NCBI GenBank assembly: GCA_019239775.1
Contig: JAFAZN010000244.1
Location: 1-52,814 of the forward strand
Origin: Chloroflexota bacterium
GTDB lineage: Bacteria > Chloroflexota > UBA6077 > CF-72
Direction of reading: 5' to 3'
DNA length: 52,814 bases
Position numbers and translations under genes: made by a program
In this document: one piece after another, positions 1 to 9,256 of the stretch
Layout: each line of letters opens with the position of its first letter
How positions within the stretch are numbered: the first letter of the stretch is position 1
The notes under the pieces: generated by a model
What the model was told of the DNA's origin: nothing
What the model saw: the letters and a program-made list of their open reading frames with translations, nothing else
The model's database searches: none

Positions 1-2318
1 GAGGCGGCCGGCGTCTCGGCTCGGAGCATCAACAGGTGGGAGCAGGGGACGGTCGTGCCGCAGCCGGCCGCACGGCGCCGCCTGGCCGAAGAGCTGGGCC
101 TGGATCCAGCGGACCTGTCGCCGACACGGCCATTGACGTTATCCCTCGATCCGCCGACGGCTCCGCTCGCGTGGCACGTGCCGCTGCGGCGCAACCCGTT
201 TTTCACCGGACGGGACTCGCTGTTGCGAGAGCTGCACGCCTCGCTGCTGTCGACCGGGATGGCACCAGCGTGCAGGCGCTGACAGGCCTCCCCGGCATTG
301 GCAAGACTCAGACTGCCGTTGAGTACGCGTATCGGTTCGCGGAGTTCTACCGCGCGGTGTTGTGGATGAGCGGCGCCGTGGATGCGGCGTGCCGGTCCGG
401 ACTGAGCCATCTCTCGGCAATCCTCAACCAGCCGGTTGGCTCATGGCCGGATTTCGAGCGAATGCTGTCGCGGATCGATCATTCTCACCACGCGTGCACA
501 AGCGATTGGCACGACCGGAGGGCGGTTCGACCTTGCTCCACTATCACCCGAAGAAGGTGTGCTATTCCTGCTGCAGCGCGGTCGCATTGCGGACTCCAGC
601 CCGGGTGCTGCAGTGCCGTCCTCGGCCGAGATCGACGCGGCGCGGACGTTGGTCGACCGTCTCGGTGGAATGCCCGTCGCGCTGGACCAGGCCGGCGCAT
701 ATGTCGAGGAGACCGGTTGTAGTCTTCAGACGTATCTCGACAGATTTCACGCCCAGCAACATGCGTTGCTTGCACGGCGCGGTCGAGCACCGGCGCATCA
801 TCCGGATTCGGTCGATGCGACGCTCTCGCTTGCCTACCGTCATGTAAGCACCATGAATCCGGCCGCTGCCGAGCTGTTGTGTCTCTGTGCGTTTCTCTAT
901 CCGGACCTGATTTCTGAGGAGATGCTGGCTTCTGGCGCCACAGCGCTGGGTCCGACACTCGCGCCGATTGGCCTCGATGCACTCCGTCTCGACGAGGCCC
1001 TCGCCGATCTTGCCAGCCTTTCACTCATCCGACGCGATCGGCGGTCGCATGCGCTGAGTGTGCACCGACTCGTGCAGGACGTCGTTCGCTCTGGATTGAG
1101 CGCAGAGCAGCACCAGCTGTGGGCGACGCGCGCCGTTGCGATCGTCGAACACAGTTTGCCGGACGGGGATGCCTATCACTTCACGAGCTTCCCGCGGCTG
1201 CTACCGCAGGCAATGGCTGCGATCACGCTGATCAATGCCTGGGAGATGCGCACCGCGGAGGCGGCCCGCCTCACGGAGCAAGTAGGCGCGTATCACCATG
1301 TAACCGGCGACTACTCCGGTAGCCGTCGGCTGCTGCTGCAATCACTCCAACTGCGCAAGCGGCTAGCGAATTGCGAACAATCCGACACCGCGCCAACCTA
1401 CACATACCTAGCGGAGCTGGCTCTTTCTCTAGGCCAATACGCCCGCGCGGAAGTGCTTGCCACCGCGGCTTTGGTGCACCGTCGCGCAGAAGTACCGCCA
1501 CTTGATCTGCGCATTGCGGACTCGATGAACCTGCTTGGTCGTGTGCACACGGAGCGTGGTCGATACGCGCCGGCCGAGACACTTGTTCGAGATGCGCTCG
1601 AGCTGCATGTCCGCGCGCTTGGCGAATGGCATCCGCGCGTCGCCGAAACGCTCAGCCAGCTCGCTGAAATCGCGTTCATGCGGGGCCGGTATCGCGACAC
1701 CGAGGTGCTGTTAGCTCGTGCCCTCGCCATTAACGAGAGGGTGCTCGGTCCGAAACACCTGGTGACAGCTTACTCGTTGGAAGCGCTCGGCACCCTCTAC
1801 CGCTACTGGGGACGCGACGCAGAGGCGGAGACGCAGTTTCACCGCGCTTTACCAATCCTGGTCCGTTCACTGGGAAGTGCGCATCCGATGGTAATGACTG
1901 TGCTGAATGGACTTGCTCGTGCGAAGCTCGGGCAGGGCCAATTCTCAGCGGCCGAGGTGCTGGCGCGCCGAGCCCTCCAGATGCGTGAGGCCGCCCTCGG
2001 GCCGGATCATCCGAAACTGGCGTACAGCCTGCAGTCTTTGAGCGAAATTCTGCTGGCGCAGGGCCGTGTGCTCGAGGCGGAGCCGATTGCCAGACGCGGG
2101 CTGGCAATACGTGATCGGATCCACGGGGAGCGGCATCCCACGGTATCGATCAGCCTCGAAATCCTGGCACGGATCCGCGAGCGAATGGGCGATATCGCAG
2201 AAGCTGAGACGCTGTACCGGCGGGCGCTGGTCATCCTGGAAAACACCGCGGGGCCAACACACCGCGCCTGCTCGAGTTGCGCAGGCGCCACCAAAACGCG
2301 CTGGTGTCCGCAAGCTGA
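1..2318 (+). pseudogene. Decayed XRE/NB-ARC/TPR STAND regulator, 5'-truncated by window edge
   Basis: Three reading frames carry successive parts of one protein. Frame 1 (1 to about 260) holds the end of an XRE helix-turn-helix (SARSINRWEQG) and a linker with the FTGRDSLLREL motif typical before an NB-ARC domain. Frame 3 (about 265-430) holds the P-loop GLPGIGKTQTAVEYA. Frame 1 resumes at about 470 with GSIILTTRAQAIGT and runs through the NB-ARC arm and about ten TPR units. The Walker B segment expected between P-loop and LTTR is absent, so an internal deletion plus frameshifts is likely. Near 2262 the frame slips again; frame 3 restores a family-like end (RLLELRRRHQNAL) and stops at 2318. 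An intact homologue would be a STAND-type signalling ATPase. Without Walker B it should not switch on nucleotide. Sequencing error could explain single frameshifts but not the missing segment. Confidence 0.75.
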
Positions 2319-2391
2319 CGGCAATCTGTCAGATACCTGTCCTACACCTCTGCCGCAGCACCTTCTACCGTGAAATCATCTTCTTTCACGG

Positions 2392-2771
2392 GATGACGAG
2401 CATGCCACGGTCCTGGATGCGCGGAAGGGCGGCCGCGGCGCATTCAACTTCGACCAGCGCGCCACGCACGCGTCGGTAACGGTGCCCGTGGTCGTGCAGC
2501 GCGTTGAGCCGCCAGATGTGTTCGCGTTCCGCTGGCTGCACCCGGACGGCGCCGAGGCACTGCCTGGCAACTCGTTGGAGGTCGAATTCGCATTGACCCG
2601 GATGGGCGACAAGACCCAGGTGCGAGTTACCGAAAGCGGATTGCTCGGCATGGAGTGGTCAGACGCCGAACGGGCCACCTGTGCGAGCGAACACGGCAGC
2701 GGGTGGAGGTCCACCTGCGCAACCTGCGCGAATACGTGCACGACACGGCGATGCGATCGACGCCGACGCAT
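2392..2771 (+). pseudogene. SRPBCC/AHSA1-like domain remnant
   Basis: Frame 1 reads RKGGRGAFNFDQ, VVVQRVEPPDVFAFRW, LEVEFALTRMGDKTQVRV and TESGLLGMEWSDAERA. These are the central strands and C-terminal part of an AHSA1-type START-fold (SRPBCC) protein. The last conserved piece, VHLRNLREYV, lies in frame 3, so a frameshift falls near 2708. The N-terminal third of the domain, with the usual start and AxxExVWxALTDP region, is missing. Such proteins bind hydrophobic ligands, and many sit beside ArsR regulators. Nothing here suggests it is still functional. Confidence 0.65.
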
Positions 2772-3014
2772 CGCGAGTCGCCGCCCTTGCCCAACAATGT
2801 CGCGATCATCACGCGTTTCGAGCACGCGTTTCGCGCGGCAGACCAGACGACCGTCGGCGCGCAGCAGCCGTTCATGGGGATCCCCGCGACAGGTCAGCGG
2901 ATACGGCTCGAAGGTATGAACTTCTACCGGCTGAAGTACGGTCGGGTGACCGACGTCTGGACGCAGTTCGACAACGTGGGCATGCTGCAGCAACTGGGGG
3001 CTATGCCCGGCTAA
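2751..3014 (+). pseudogene. SnoaL-like ester cyclase remnant with internal deletion
   Basis: An 87-codon frame begins with ATG at 2751. Its first half (VAIITRFEHAFRAADQ) matches the first helix of SnoaL-like NTF2-fold proteins. Its second half (PFMGIPATGQRIRLEGMNF, then LQQLGAMPG) matches the conserved C-terminal sheet and tail. The middle of the fold, roughly 50 residues including the usual catalytic Asp/His region, is missing without a frame change, so an in-frame internal deletion is the simplest reading. It lies in the same frame as the end of the preceding SRPBCC remnant. A short expressed peptide cannot be excluded. Confidence 0.6.
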
Positions 3015-3070
3015 CGTTCGACAAGGAACGCTAAGGCTCCCGTTCACGCTGCCGATGATCGAATCGACGC

Positions 3071-5044
3071 ATGAGGGTGCTCCGACTGAAGCCACGTGCG
3101 CTCGCCTTGCGCCTGAAGCACCGGGACGCGACCGCGTTGGGCTGGGTGGCAGGTGTCTTTGTCGCTGCGTTTGTTGCCCGTCAAACGCAGCACCGGTTTC
3201 GCGAACTCATCGTGAGCGAGCGCACCGCCCGCAGTCAGGCCGAGGCGTTGGCCGAGCTCGCAGCCTACACGGCGGCGGGCACGAGCATTCAACAGACTCT
3301 CACTACAGCGGTCACGTCGGTCGCGGGGCTATTCGGGAGCGGCGTGCATTGCACGATTGCACTCCCCTCCCCGGACGGACTCTTGCGCATGGCGGCCTGG
3401 AACGACCAGGGCAGTGAGAGGATCGCCAAGATGACGTTTCGACCAGGTGAAGGATGGAACGGCGTCGCCTTCAGCGAAGGTCGACTGTTCCGAGTTGACG
3501 ACCTTCGCACAAATCCGCTCACGCGGCCCGACATCGCGCGCATCACCACGATGCGTGCGTACATGGTCGCACCGCTTGTCGCAGAAAGTCACACGCTCGG
3601 CGTCATCACGCTGGCCAGTCCAGTGGTGAGCGCCTTCGGCGACACTGACGAACAGTTTCTCACAGCCGTTGCCCGTCACGTCGCCGTCGCTCTAGCAGCC
3701 GCCGAAGCACGTGAAGCGGCACAGCGAGAGGCAGCCCAAAAGCTCGCGATCATCGCTCAGATGGCCGATGGCGTTCTCGTGTTCGATCGCAGCGCAAAGC
3801 TCGTTGAGTACAACCGCGCGGCGGCGGCACTCCTGCAACTCGACGACCAGGCAGATGTGCACGAGCGTGACTGGCAATTGTTTGACACCGAGGAGCGGTT
3901 GGTGGACGAACTCAGCCATCCACTGGTACGTGCACTCAACGGCGAAAGCACTGGCGGTGAGTACCGCGTCGTATCGGCCAGTGGCAGTCACACCTGGGTT
4001 TCGCTGTCCGCATCGCCCTTGCGTGACAGTTCTTTTGAATTGAACGGTTGCATCCTCGTTTTGCGAGACATGACGAACCGTCGCCGAGCCATCCAGGCAT
4101 TGCACGAAAGCGAAGAGCGTTATCGACGTCTCGTTGAGTTGTGCCCGGACGCGATTGTCGTTCAATGCGAGGACAAGATCGTCTACGCCAATCCAGCTGC
4201 CATCAACCTCGTGGGCGCGGCGGCGGCCGACGACATCATCGGTCTGCCAATGCTGGATTTCGTTCCGCAGCAGGACCGCGCACGTTACGTGGACTGGGCG
4301 CAACAAACTGCCGGACTGAATGATTTGCGTGGGCTCGGCGAAGTGCAAATCCGACGCCTCGACGACGAGATCATCACATGCGAGTCGACGCTCATGCGCA
4401 TCACGTATCAGGGTCGACCGGCGATCCAGGCGGTCATTCGCGACGTGACCTTGCGCAAACGTGCGGAGGAAGCGCTGGTGCACCAGGCGCTGCATGATGC
4501 GTTGACAGGACTCCCAAACCGCGTCCTCCTGATGGATCGGCTCGAGCAGGCACTCACTGAGGCACAGCGGCGCGGATCTCCTGTAAGCCTGTTATTGATG
4601 GATCTGGATCGCTTCAAGGAAGTGAACGACAGCCTGGGCCACCACGCGGGCGATGTGCTTCTTCGCGAAGTGAGCGCACGGTTGCGCGGTGTTCTGCGCG
4701 CATCCGACACCCTGGCCCGACTGGGCGGCGACGAATTCGCCATCGTCCTGCCCGACACAGATGCACACGGCGCAAACCAGGTCAGCATGTCACTGTTAGG
4801 GCAACTGCAACTACCGTTCGACCTAGAAGGTCAGACTGTGTTTGTGGGCGCCAGCATCGGCGTCGCCCTCGCGCCCGAACACGGTCTTGAAGCCGAGCGG
4901 TTGCTCAAGTGCGCGGACGTTGCAATGTATGTCGCCAAGCGCTCCGGCGGCGGGACCACGTTCTACGAGTCCGGCACCGAAGAGTCGTCGCTCACAACGT
5001 GGTTGCAAGCACGCGTTGCTTCCGGCGTTGACCTGGCTGCGTAG
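3071..5044 (+). CDS. GAF-PAS-PAS-GGDEF diguanylate cyclase
   Basis: This 657-residue protein should make cyclic di-GMP from two GTP. A hydrophobic segment near residues 22-38 suggests a single N-terminal membrane anchor. A GAF domain follows (about 65-215), then two PAS domains (about 222-345 and 346-465; the second opens with ESEERYRRLVELCPDAI) and a GGDEF domain (about 480-645). The active-site motif is intact (RLGGDEFAIVLP, near residue 552). An RxxD inhibitory site (RASD) lies five residues before it, so product feedback inhibition is expected. No EAL domain is present. It stands alone on the plus strand after the decayed zone and converges with the exporter gene. The sensed ligand is unknown. 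The start ATG has only a weak ribosome-binding site, so a slightly different start is possible. Confidence 0.92.
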   Translation: MRVLRLKPRALALRLKHRDATALGWVAGVFVAAFVARQTQHRFRELIVSERTARSQAEALAELAAYTAAGTSIQQTLTTAVTSVAGLFGSGVHCTIALPSPDGLLRMAAWNDQGSERIAKMTFRPGEGWNGVAFSEGRLFRVDDLRTNPLTRPDIARITTMRAYMVAPLVAESHTLGVITLASPVVSAFGDTDEQFLTAVARHVAVALAAAEAREAAQREAAQKLAIIAQMADGVLVFDRSAKLVEYNRAAAALLQLDDQADVHERDWQLFDTEERLVDELSHPLVRALNGESTGGEYRVVSASGSHTWVSLSASPLRDSSFELNGCILVLRDMTNRRRAIQALHESEERYRRLVELCPDAIVVQCEDKIVYANPAAINLVGAAAADDIIGLPMLDFVPQQDRARYVDWAQQTAGLNDLRGLGEVQIRRLDDEIITCESTLMRITYQGRPAIQAVIRDVTLRKRAEEALVHQALHDALTGLPNRVLLMDRLEQALTEAQRRGSPVSLLLMDLDRFKEVNDSLGHHAGDVLLREVSARLRGVLRASDTLARLGGDEFAIVLPDTDAHGANQVSMSLLGQLQLPFDLEGQTVFVGASIGVALAPEHGLEAERLLKCADVAMYVAKRSGGGTTFYESGTEESSLTTWLQARVASGVDLAA

Positions 5045-5183
5045 GCCGGACCGACGCCGAGCGCGTGGGCGATTTCCTGGCTGCTGGACTGGAAGTGTGC
5101 CTACGGGCGCTGCTTCAACAGCATGGCCAACACGGCCGCCGCATGTTCCGGCGTCGAGTCCGGTCGGAGTGCGCGGAGTGAGC

Positions 5184-7157
5184 TCAGGCGAGCGGCGCTG
5201 TTCGAGCGGACTCCAGTTGCGCCCCGATGCGACGCAAAAGGCTTTCCCATATCTGAACGAATCGCGGATCATCTGGCGCTAGACCTGTCGTCATGCGGGT
5301 GATTTGCGGCAGCATGCGTGGATAGCTGGCGAGGGCGAATGCAAACAAGCGCAGCAGCGCCGGATCCATGTCTCCTGGCAGCAGCGATGCTGACTGGCGG
5401 CGACGGATCTCGTCCACCTGCGCCTGGATGACTGGGAGGCGGTCGGATTCATGTGGGATCTCGCCTGCACCGTAGGCGAGTGCTTCGCGCATCAGGTAGT
5501 GCAACCAGGCAGTGTCTTCGCCGGCAGCGTCGAAGTGGAAGGCTAGAAAGTCTCCGAGTGCGACCGGCGCGGTCTGGGTGCGCTGCAGCCGACGTTGGCT
5601 GACATGACCCAGGATCTCGTGGAACAGCGAATCGGCCATGCGTCCACCGGTCATCAGGAACATCGAGTAGGCGAAGCCCTCCGCCCAACCTGGCAAACGT
5701 TCGATGAGCGCGTTCGCGGCTTCGCCTGGCGTGTGCGGCATACGCGAGACGAGCACGGCCGCCAGCGCGAGCAAGCCGGCTGAAACTGGCAGCACGCTGG
5801 CAAACGTGGTGGCGTAATCCGCCGGCGCCTGGCGCGCGCCGAGCAACCCGAAGAAGATCAGTCCAATCAATGCGACGCCAAGCGCGTTGCCAACCTGCAG
5901 GGTGGTGGTGACCACGCCCGCACCGGACCCGGCGTCGCGCGCCTCCAGCGAGCCGATGATTGTGCCCACCAGTGGGCTCATGCCCAATCCCTGGCCAACG
6001 CCGGCCACGAAGAGGCTCGGGGCAAGCTGCCAACCGGCCAGATTGCCACCGGCTGCTGCAGCAGTCGCTGCGCTGGCGAGCAAGCCGAACGCCGCGACGA
6101 CGTAGCCGACCGACAGCACGTGTCGCCCAAGCAGCGGCACCAGCCGTGGTGCGGCCAGCGAGGCCACGAAGAATCCAGTGGCGTTTGGGGTATAGGTCAA
6201 CGCGGCTTGTAGCGGCGAAAAGCCAAGGCCGACCTGGAGGTAGACGGCGAGCAGCAGCAGGAAGCCGGCGTACGCGGCAGTGAACAGCGCTGCGATCGGC
6301 ACACCCGAGGCGAACGCGGCGTTTCGGAACAGGTCGAGACGGACCAGGGGTGAGCCACCGCGTGCTGAGATGCGCCGTTCGTAGGCGAAGAACGCGCCTG
6401 CACCGCACAGCGATAGGACGAGACTCACCAGCGTCCACAGAGGCCAGCCAAGCTCCCGTCCCTCGACCAGCGGCACGATCAGCAGCGCCAGTGTGGCAGC
6501 GGTCAGCACCACGCCGCCCAGATCGAGCGAGCCGCGCCGCTCGTGCTCATCTGGTGGCAGGATCGCGAAAGCGGCCACGATTGCCAACACGCCGAGCGGC
6601 ACGTTGACCAGGAATGTCGGCCGCCAGCCGAGCCCGAACACGTTCAGCGCCAGAAGGGCGCCGCCGAGCACCTGGCCGGCGACGGCCGCGATGCCGGCCA
6701 CCGATCCGAAAATGCCCAGGGCACGCGTGCGCGCCTCGCCCTCGAACGTCAGCTGAAGGATCGCCAGCACCTGCGGATACAGCATCGCGCCGCCAATGCC
6801 CTGCACTGCGCGGGCGCCGATCAGCACCCCACTGGATGGCGCGATGCCGCATGCGGCCGAAGCCGTGCTAAACAGCGCAAGTCCGAGCATGAACATGCGC
6901 TTGCGTCCGAACAGGTCGCCCAGCCGCCCGCCCGTCACCAGCAGGCTGGCATACGTCAGGGTGTACGCCGAAATCACCAACTGGACCTCGCCGAAGCTCG
7001 CGTGCAGGTCCTCGCGGATGGACGGGATCGCGACGTTGACGATGGCGACGTCGAGGACTGCCATGAATGTGCCGATGAGCACGACCGCCAGCACCAGCCA
7101 GGGCCGTCCGGCGGCGGCTACGGTGCCGCGCGGTGTTACGCTCGCTGCCATCGTCAC
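5184..7157 (-). CDS. DHA2-family MFS exporter fused to a TetR C-terminal ligand-binding domain
   Basis: Residues 1 to about 472 are a 14-helix drug:H+ antiporter of the EmrB/QacA (DHA2) type. Markers are LDVAIVNVAIPSI in helix 1 and the loop motif GRLGDLFGRKRMF. Residues about 473-657 are not a transporter tail: SLFHEILGHVSQRRL, WLHYLMREALAYG, EIPHESDRLPVIQAQVDEI and LASYPRMLPQITRM match the ligand-binding half of TetR/AcrR regulators. No helix-turn-helix is visible between the two parts. The fused domain may sense ligand in the cytoplasm. The gene is last in the molybdoenzyme operon; its GTG (7157) overlaps the upstream stop by 4 bases, and an ATG at 7151 is an alternative start. The exporter call is firm; the role of the fused domain is inference. 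Confidence 0.88.
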   Translation of the reverse strand: MTMAASVTPRGTVAAAGRPWLVLAVVLIGTFMAVLDVAIVNVAIPSIREDLHASFGEVQLVISAYTLTYASLLVTGGRLGDLFGRKRMFMLGLALFSTASAACGIAPSSGVLIGARAVQGIGGAMLYPQVLAILQLTFEGEARTRALGIFGSVAGIAAVAGQVLGGALLALNVFGLGWRPTFLVNVPLGVLAIVAAFAILPPDEHERRGSLDLGGVVLTAATLALLIVPLVEGRELGWPLWTLVSLVLSLCGAGAFFAYERRISARGGSPLVRLDLFRNAAFASGVPIAALFTAAYAGFLLLLAVYLQVGLGFSPLQAALTYTPNATGFFVASLAAPRLVPLLGRHVLSVGYVVAAFGLLASAATAAAAGGNLAGWQLAPSLFVAGVGQGLGMSPLVGTIIGSLEARDAGSGAGVVTTTLQVGNALGVALIGLIFFGLLGARQAPADYATTFASVLPVSAGLLALAAVLVSRMPHTPGEAANALIERLPGWAEGFAYSMFLMTGGRMADSLFHEILGHVSQRRLQRTQTAPVALGDFLAFHFDAAGEDTAWLHYLMREALAYGAGEIPHESDRLPVIQAQVDEIRRRQSASLLPGDMDPALLRLFAFALASYPRMLPQITRMTTGLAPDDPRFVQIWESLLRRIGAQLESARTAPLA

Positions 7158-9256
7158 ACGAGCAACAGTTCGGGTCGAATGGGCAGCTCGCGTATACGGA
7201 TGCCCGTGGCGTGAAAGACCGCGTTGGCGATCGCCGCTCCGACACCCACGCCGCCCAACTCGCCGATGCCCTTGCCGCCAATCAGCCCTGCGTCTGGATC
7301 GACTTCGTCTTCGATGAAGGACACGTCGATCTCGGGCACGTCGGCGTTCACCGGCACGAGGTAACCGGCCAGGTTCTTCGACACAAAGCGGCCGAGGCGG
7401 AGGTCCATTTCGGATGCCTCCAACAGCGCCTGGCCGATGCCCCAGGTAAGCGCACCGATCATCTGGCTGCGCGCAGTTTTGGGGTTGACGATGCGCCCGG
7501 CGCTGTAGGCCGCCACGATGCGCGAAACGTGGGGGATGCGCAGGTCGGCGTCCACGCGTACCTCCGCGAAGACGGCGCCGAAGGTATGCATGGGCACTCC
7601 GCTCGGCTGCCAGGCGCCCTCGGCTGAAAGCTGGTCGAGCCGATGCTCCCGCAGCAGGTCGGCATACTTGCCCACTTCGATACCGACCGGCTCGGCCAAT
7701 TCCTCGAATCGCCGCCGAAGACGCGTTGCGGCATCGACCACGGCCGAACCCACGCTCATCGTCGTCGACGAGCCGAAGGTGCCGCCGGTCTCCGGCAGAA
7801 GCGTATCGGCCAGATGAATGCGAACGCGCTGCGGCTCCACCTGGAGCACATCCGCGGCGATTTGGGGGAGCACGGTGTACGCACCGGTGCCGATCTCCTG
7901 CGTACCTGCTTCGACCAACACCGAGCCGGTGCCGTCGATCGTCACGCGGGCGGAAGCCGGGTTGGCGAAACTGCTCATGATCGCGCTGGCCATGCCCCAG
8001 CCGACCAGGTCATCTCCATCGCGCATGGAACCGGGCCGCATCAGCCTTTGGCTCCAGCCAAAACGGTCGGCTGCGCGCAGGTAGCAGTCGCGCAGCCGCT
8101 TCGAGGTGAACGGGTGCCCGCTGCTTGGATCGGTCTCGGCATAGTTGCGCAGGCGCAGCTCCAGCGGGTCAAGTTCGAGGGCGTAGGCCAGCTCGTCCAT
8201 CGCGATCTCGAGGCCGACCATGCCCATCCCCTCCCAGGGCGCGCGCATTGGGGTGGGCAGCGGTCGATTGACCGACACCACGCGATGGCGCGTCTCGATT
8301 GCCGGCGACGCATACATGCTGCGCGTACCGGCCGCGGTGTATTCGACGAACGTGTCGGCCACGGACGTGGGGTTCACGCTCGTATGGCGGATCGCCGTGA
8401 GCGAGCCATCCCGCCGCGCACCGAGCGTGACCACCTGCTCCGTCGCCGGTTGATGGCCATGGAACGTGAACGTGTGCGCCTTGGTCAGGACCATCCGCAC
8501 CGGCCGGCGGACGACCCGCGCAGCTAACGCGGCCAGCAGCGGATGCGGCCAGACATAGCCTTTGGAGCCGAACCCGCCGCCGACGAACTCGTTCCGCACG
8601 CGGACCTGTTGGGGATCGAGGCCGAAGACTTGGGCCACGGCAGCTCGGACGCCCCAAACCCATTGTGTCGAGTCGTGCAGGACCAGGTCGTCGCCCTGCC
8701 ATTCCGCGATGGTCACCGACGATTCCATGGGCGTGTGGTGGCGGTCCGAGGTGCGGTAGGTGGCCTCGACGCGTACGTCGGCCTGGGCGAGACCGGCTTC
8801 GATGTCGCCGATCAACGAGTCCGGCTCGATGTACGTTTGCGCTTTCACGGCGTCATCCAGGTGGGCGCGAAAGTCGAAGCGAGCTGGCGCTTCTTCGTAC
8901 TCGACCTCGACGAGCCGTACGGCGTGGAGCGCCTGCTCCAGTGTCTCGCAGACGACGAGCGCAATCGGCTGGCCCTCGTGGCGAATCACGCCGTCCTGGA
9001 GCGGCACCCACGACATCGCGGCCGTGCCTTCGGGCGCATGCAGCCTTGGAGCGTTCGCGTGGGTGATCACGGCGAGCGTGCCCTCGACGTCGAGCGCGGC
9101 GCTGGCGTCGATGCGGCGAATTCGGCCACTGGCGACCGTGGCGATCGCCGCCACGGCATAGACGAGGCCGGCTATGGGCGTATCGGCGGTGTACACAGCC
9201 TGGCCCGTCACTTTTGCCGGGCCGTCGAGGCGGCTCAAGGGACGCCCGATGCTCAT
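7154..9256 (-). CDS. Xanthine dehydrogenase-family molybdopterin-binding subunit (aldehyde oxidoreductase large subunit)
   Basis: This 700-residue subunit should carry the molybdenum cofactor of a three-subunit hydroxylase that oxidises aldehydes or N-heterocycles. It opens with GRPLSRLDGPAKVTGQAVYT, the usual start of the family. It contains the cofactor-binding motifs NEFVGGGFGSKG and GGTFGSSTTMSVG, and the catalytic glutamate region GGKGIGELGGVG (Glu about 666). I chose ATG at 9256 because GGAGGA lies just upstream and the family motif begins there; a longer frame to 9436 is extension only. The start overlaps the stop of the FAD subunit (ATGA). The gene order small-medium-large resembles E. 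coli paoABC. The substrate cannot be read from the sequence. Confidence 0.93.
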   Translation of the reverse strand: MSIGRPLSRLDGPAKVTGQAVYTADTPIAGLVYAVAAIATVASGRIRRIDASAALDVEGTLAVITHANAPRLHAPEGTAAMSWVPLQDGVIRHEGQPIALVVCETLEQALHAVRLVEVEYEEAPARFDFRAHLDDAVKAQTYIEPDSLIGDIEAGLAQADVRVEATYRTSDRHHTPMESSVTIAEWQGDDLVLHDSTQWVWGVRAAVAQVFGLDPQQVRVRNEFVGGGFGSKGYVWPHPLLAALAARVVRRPVRMVLTKAHTFTFHGHQPATEQVVTLGARRDGSLTAIRHTSVNPTSVADTFVEYTAAGTRSMYASPAIETRHRVVSVNRPLPTPMRAPWEGMGMVGLEIAMDELAYALELDPLELRLRNYAETDPSSGHPFTSKRLRDCYLRAADRFGWSQRLMRPGSMRDGDDLVGWGMASAIMSSFANPASARVTIDGTGSVLVEAGTQEIGTGAYTVLPQIAADVLQVEPQRVRIHLADTLLPETGGTFGSSTTMSVGSAVVDAATRLRRRFEELAEPVGIEVGKYADLLREHRLDQLSAEGAWQPSGVPMHTFGAVFAEVRVDADLRIPHVSRIVAAYSAGRIVNPKTARSQMIGALTWGIGQALLEASEMDLRLGRFVSKNLAGYLVPVNADVPEIDVSFIEDEVDPDAGLIGGKGIGELGGVGVGAAIANAVFHATGIRIRELPIRPELLLV

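Noticed and set aside
5449..6438. A 329-codon open frame on the minus strand
   Set aside because: It overlaps the exporter in another frame of the same strand; the composition is Arg-rich and typical of a shadow frame.
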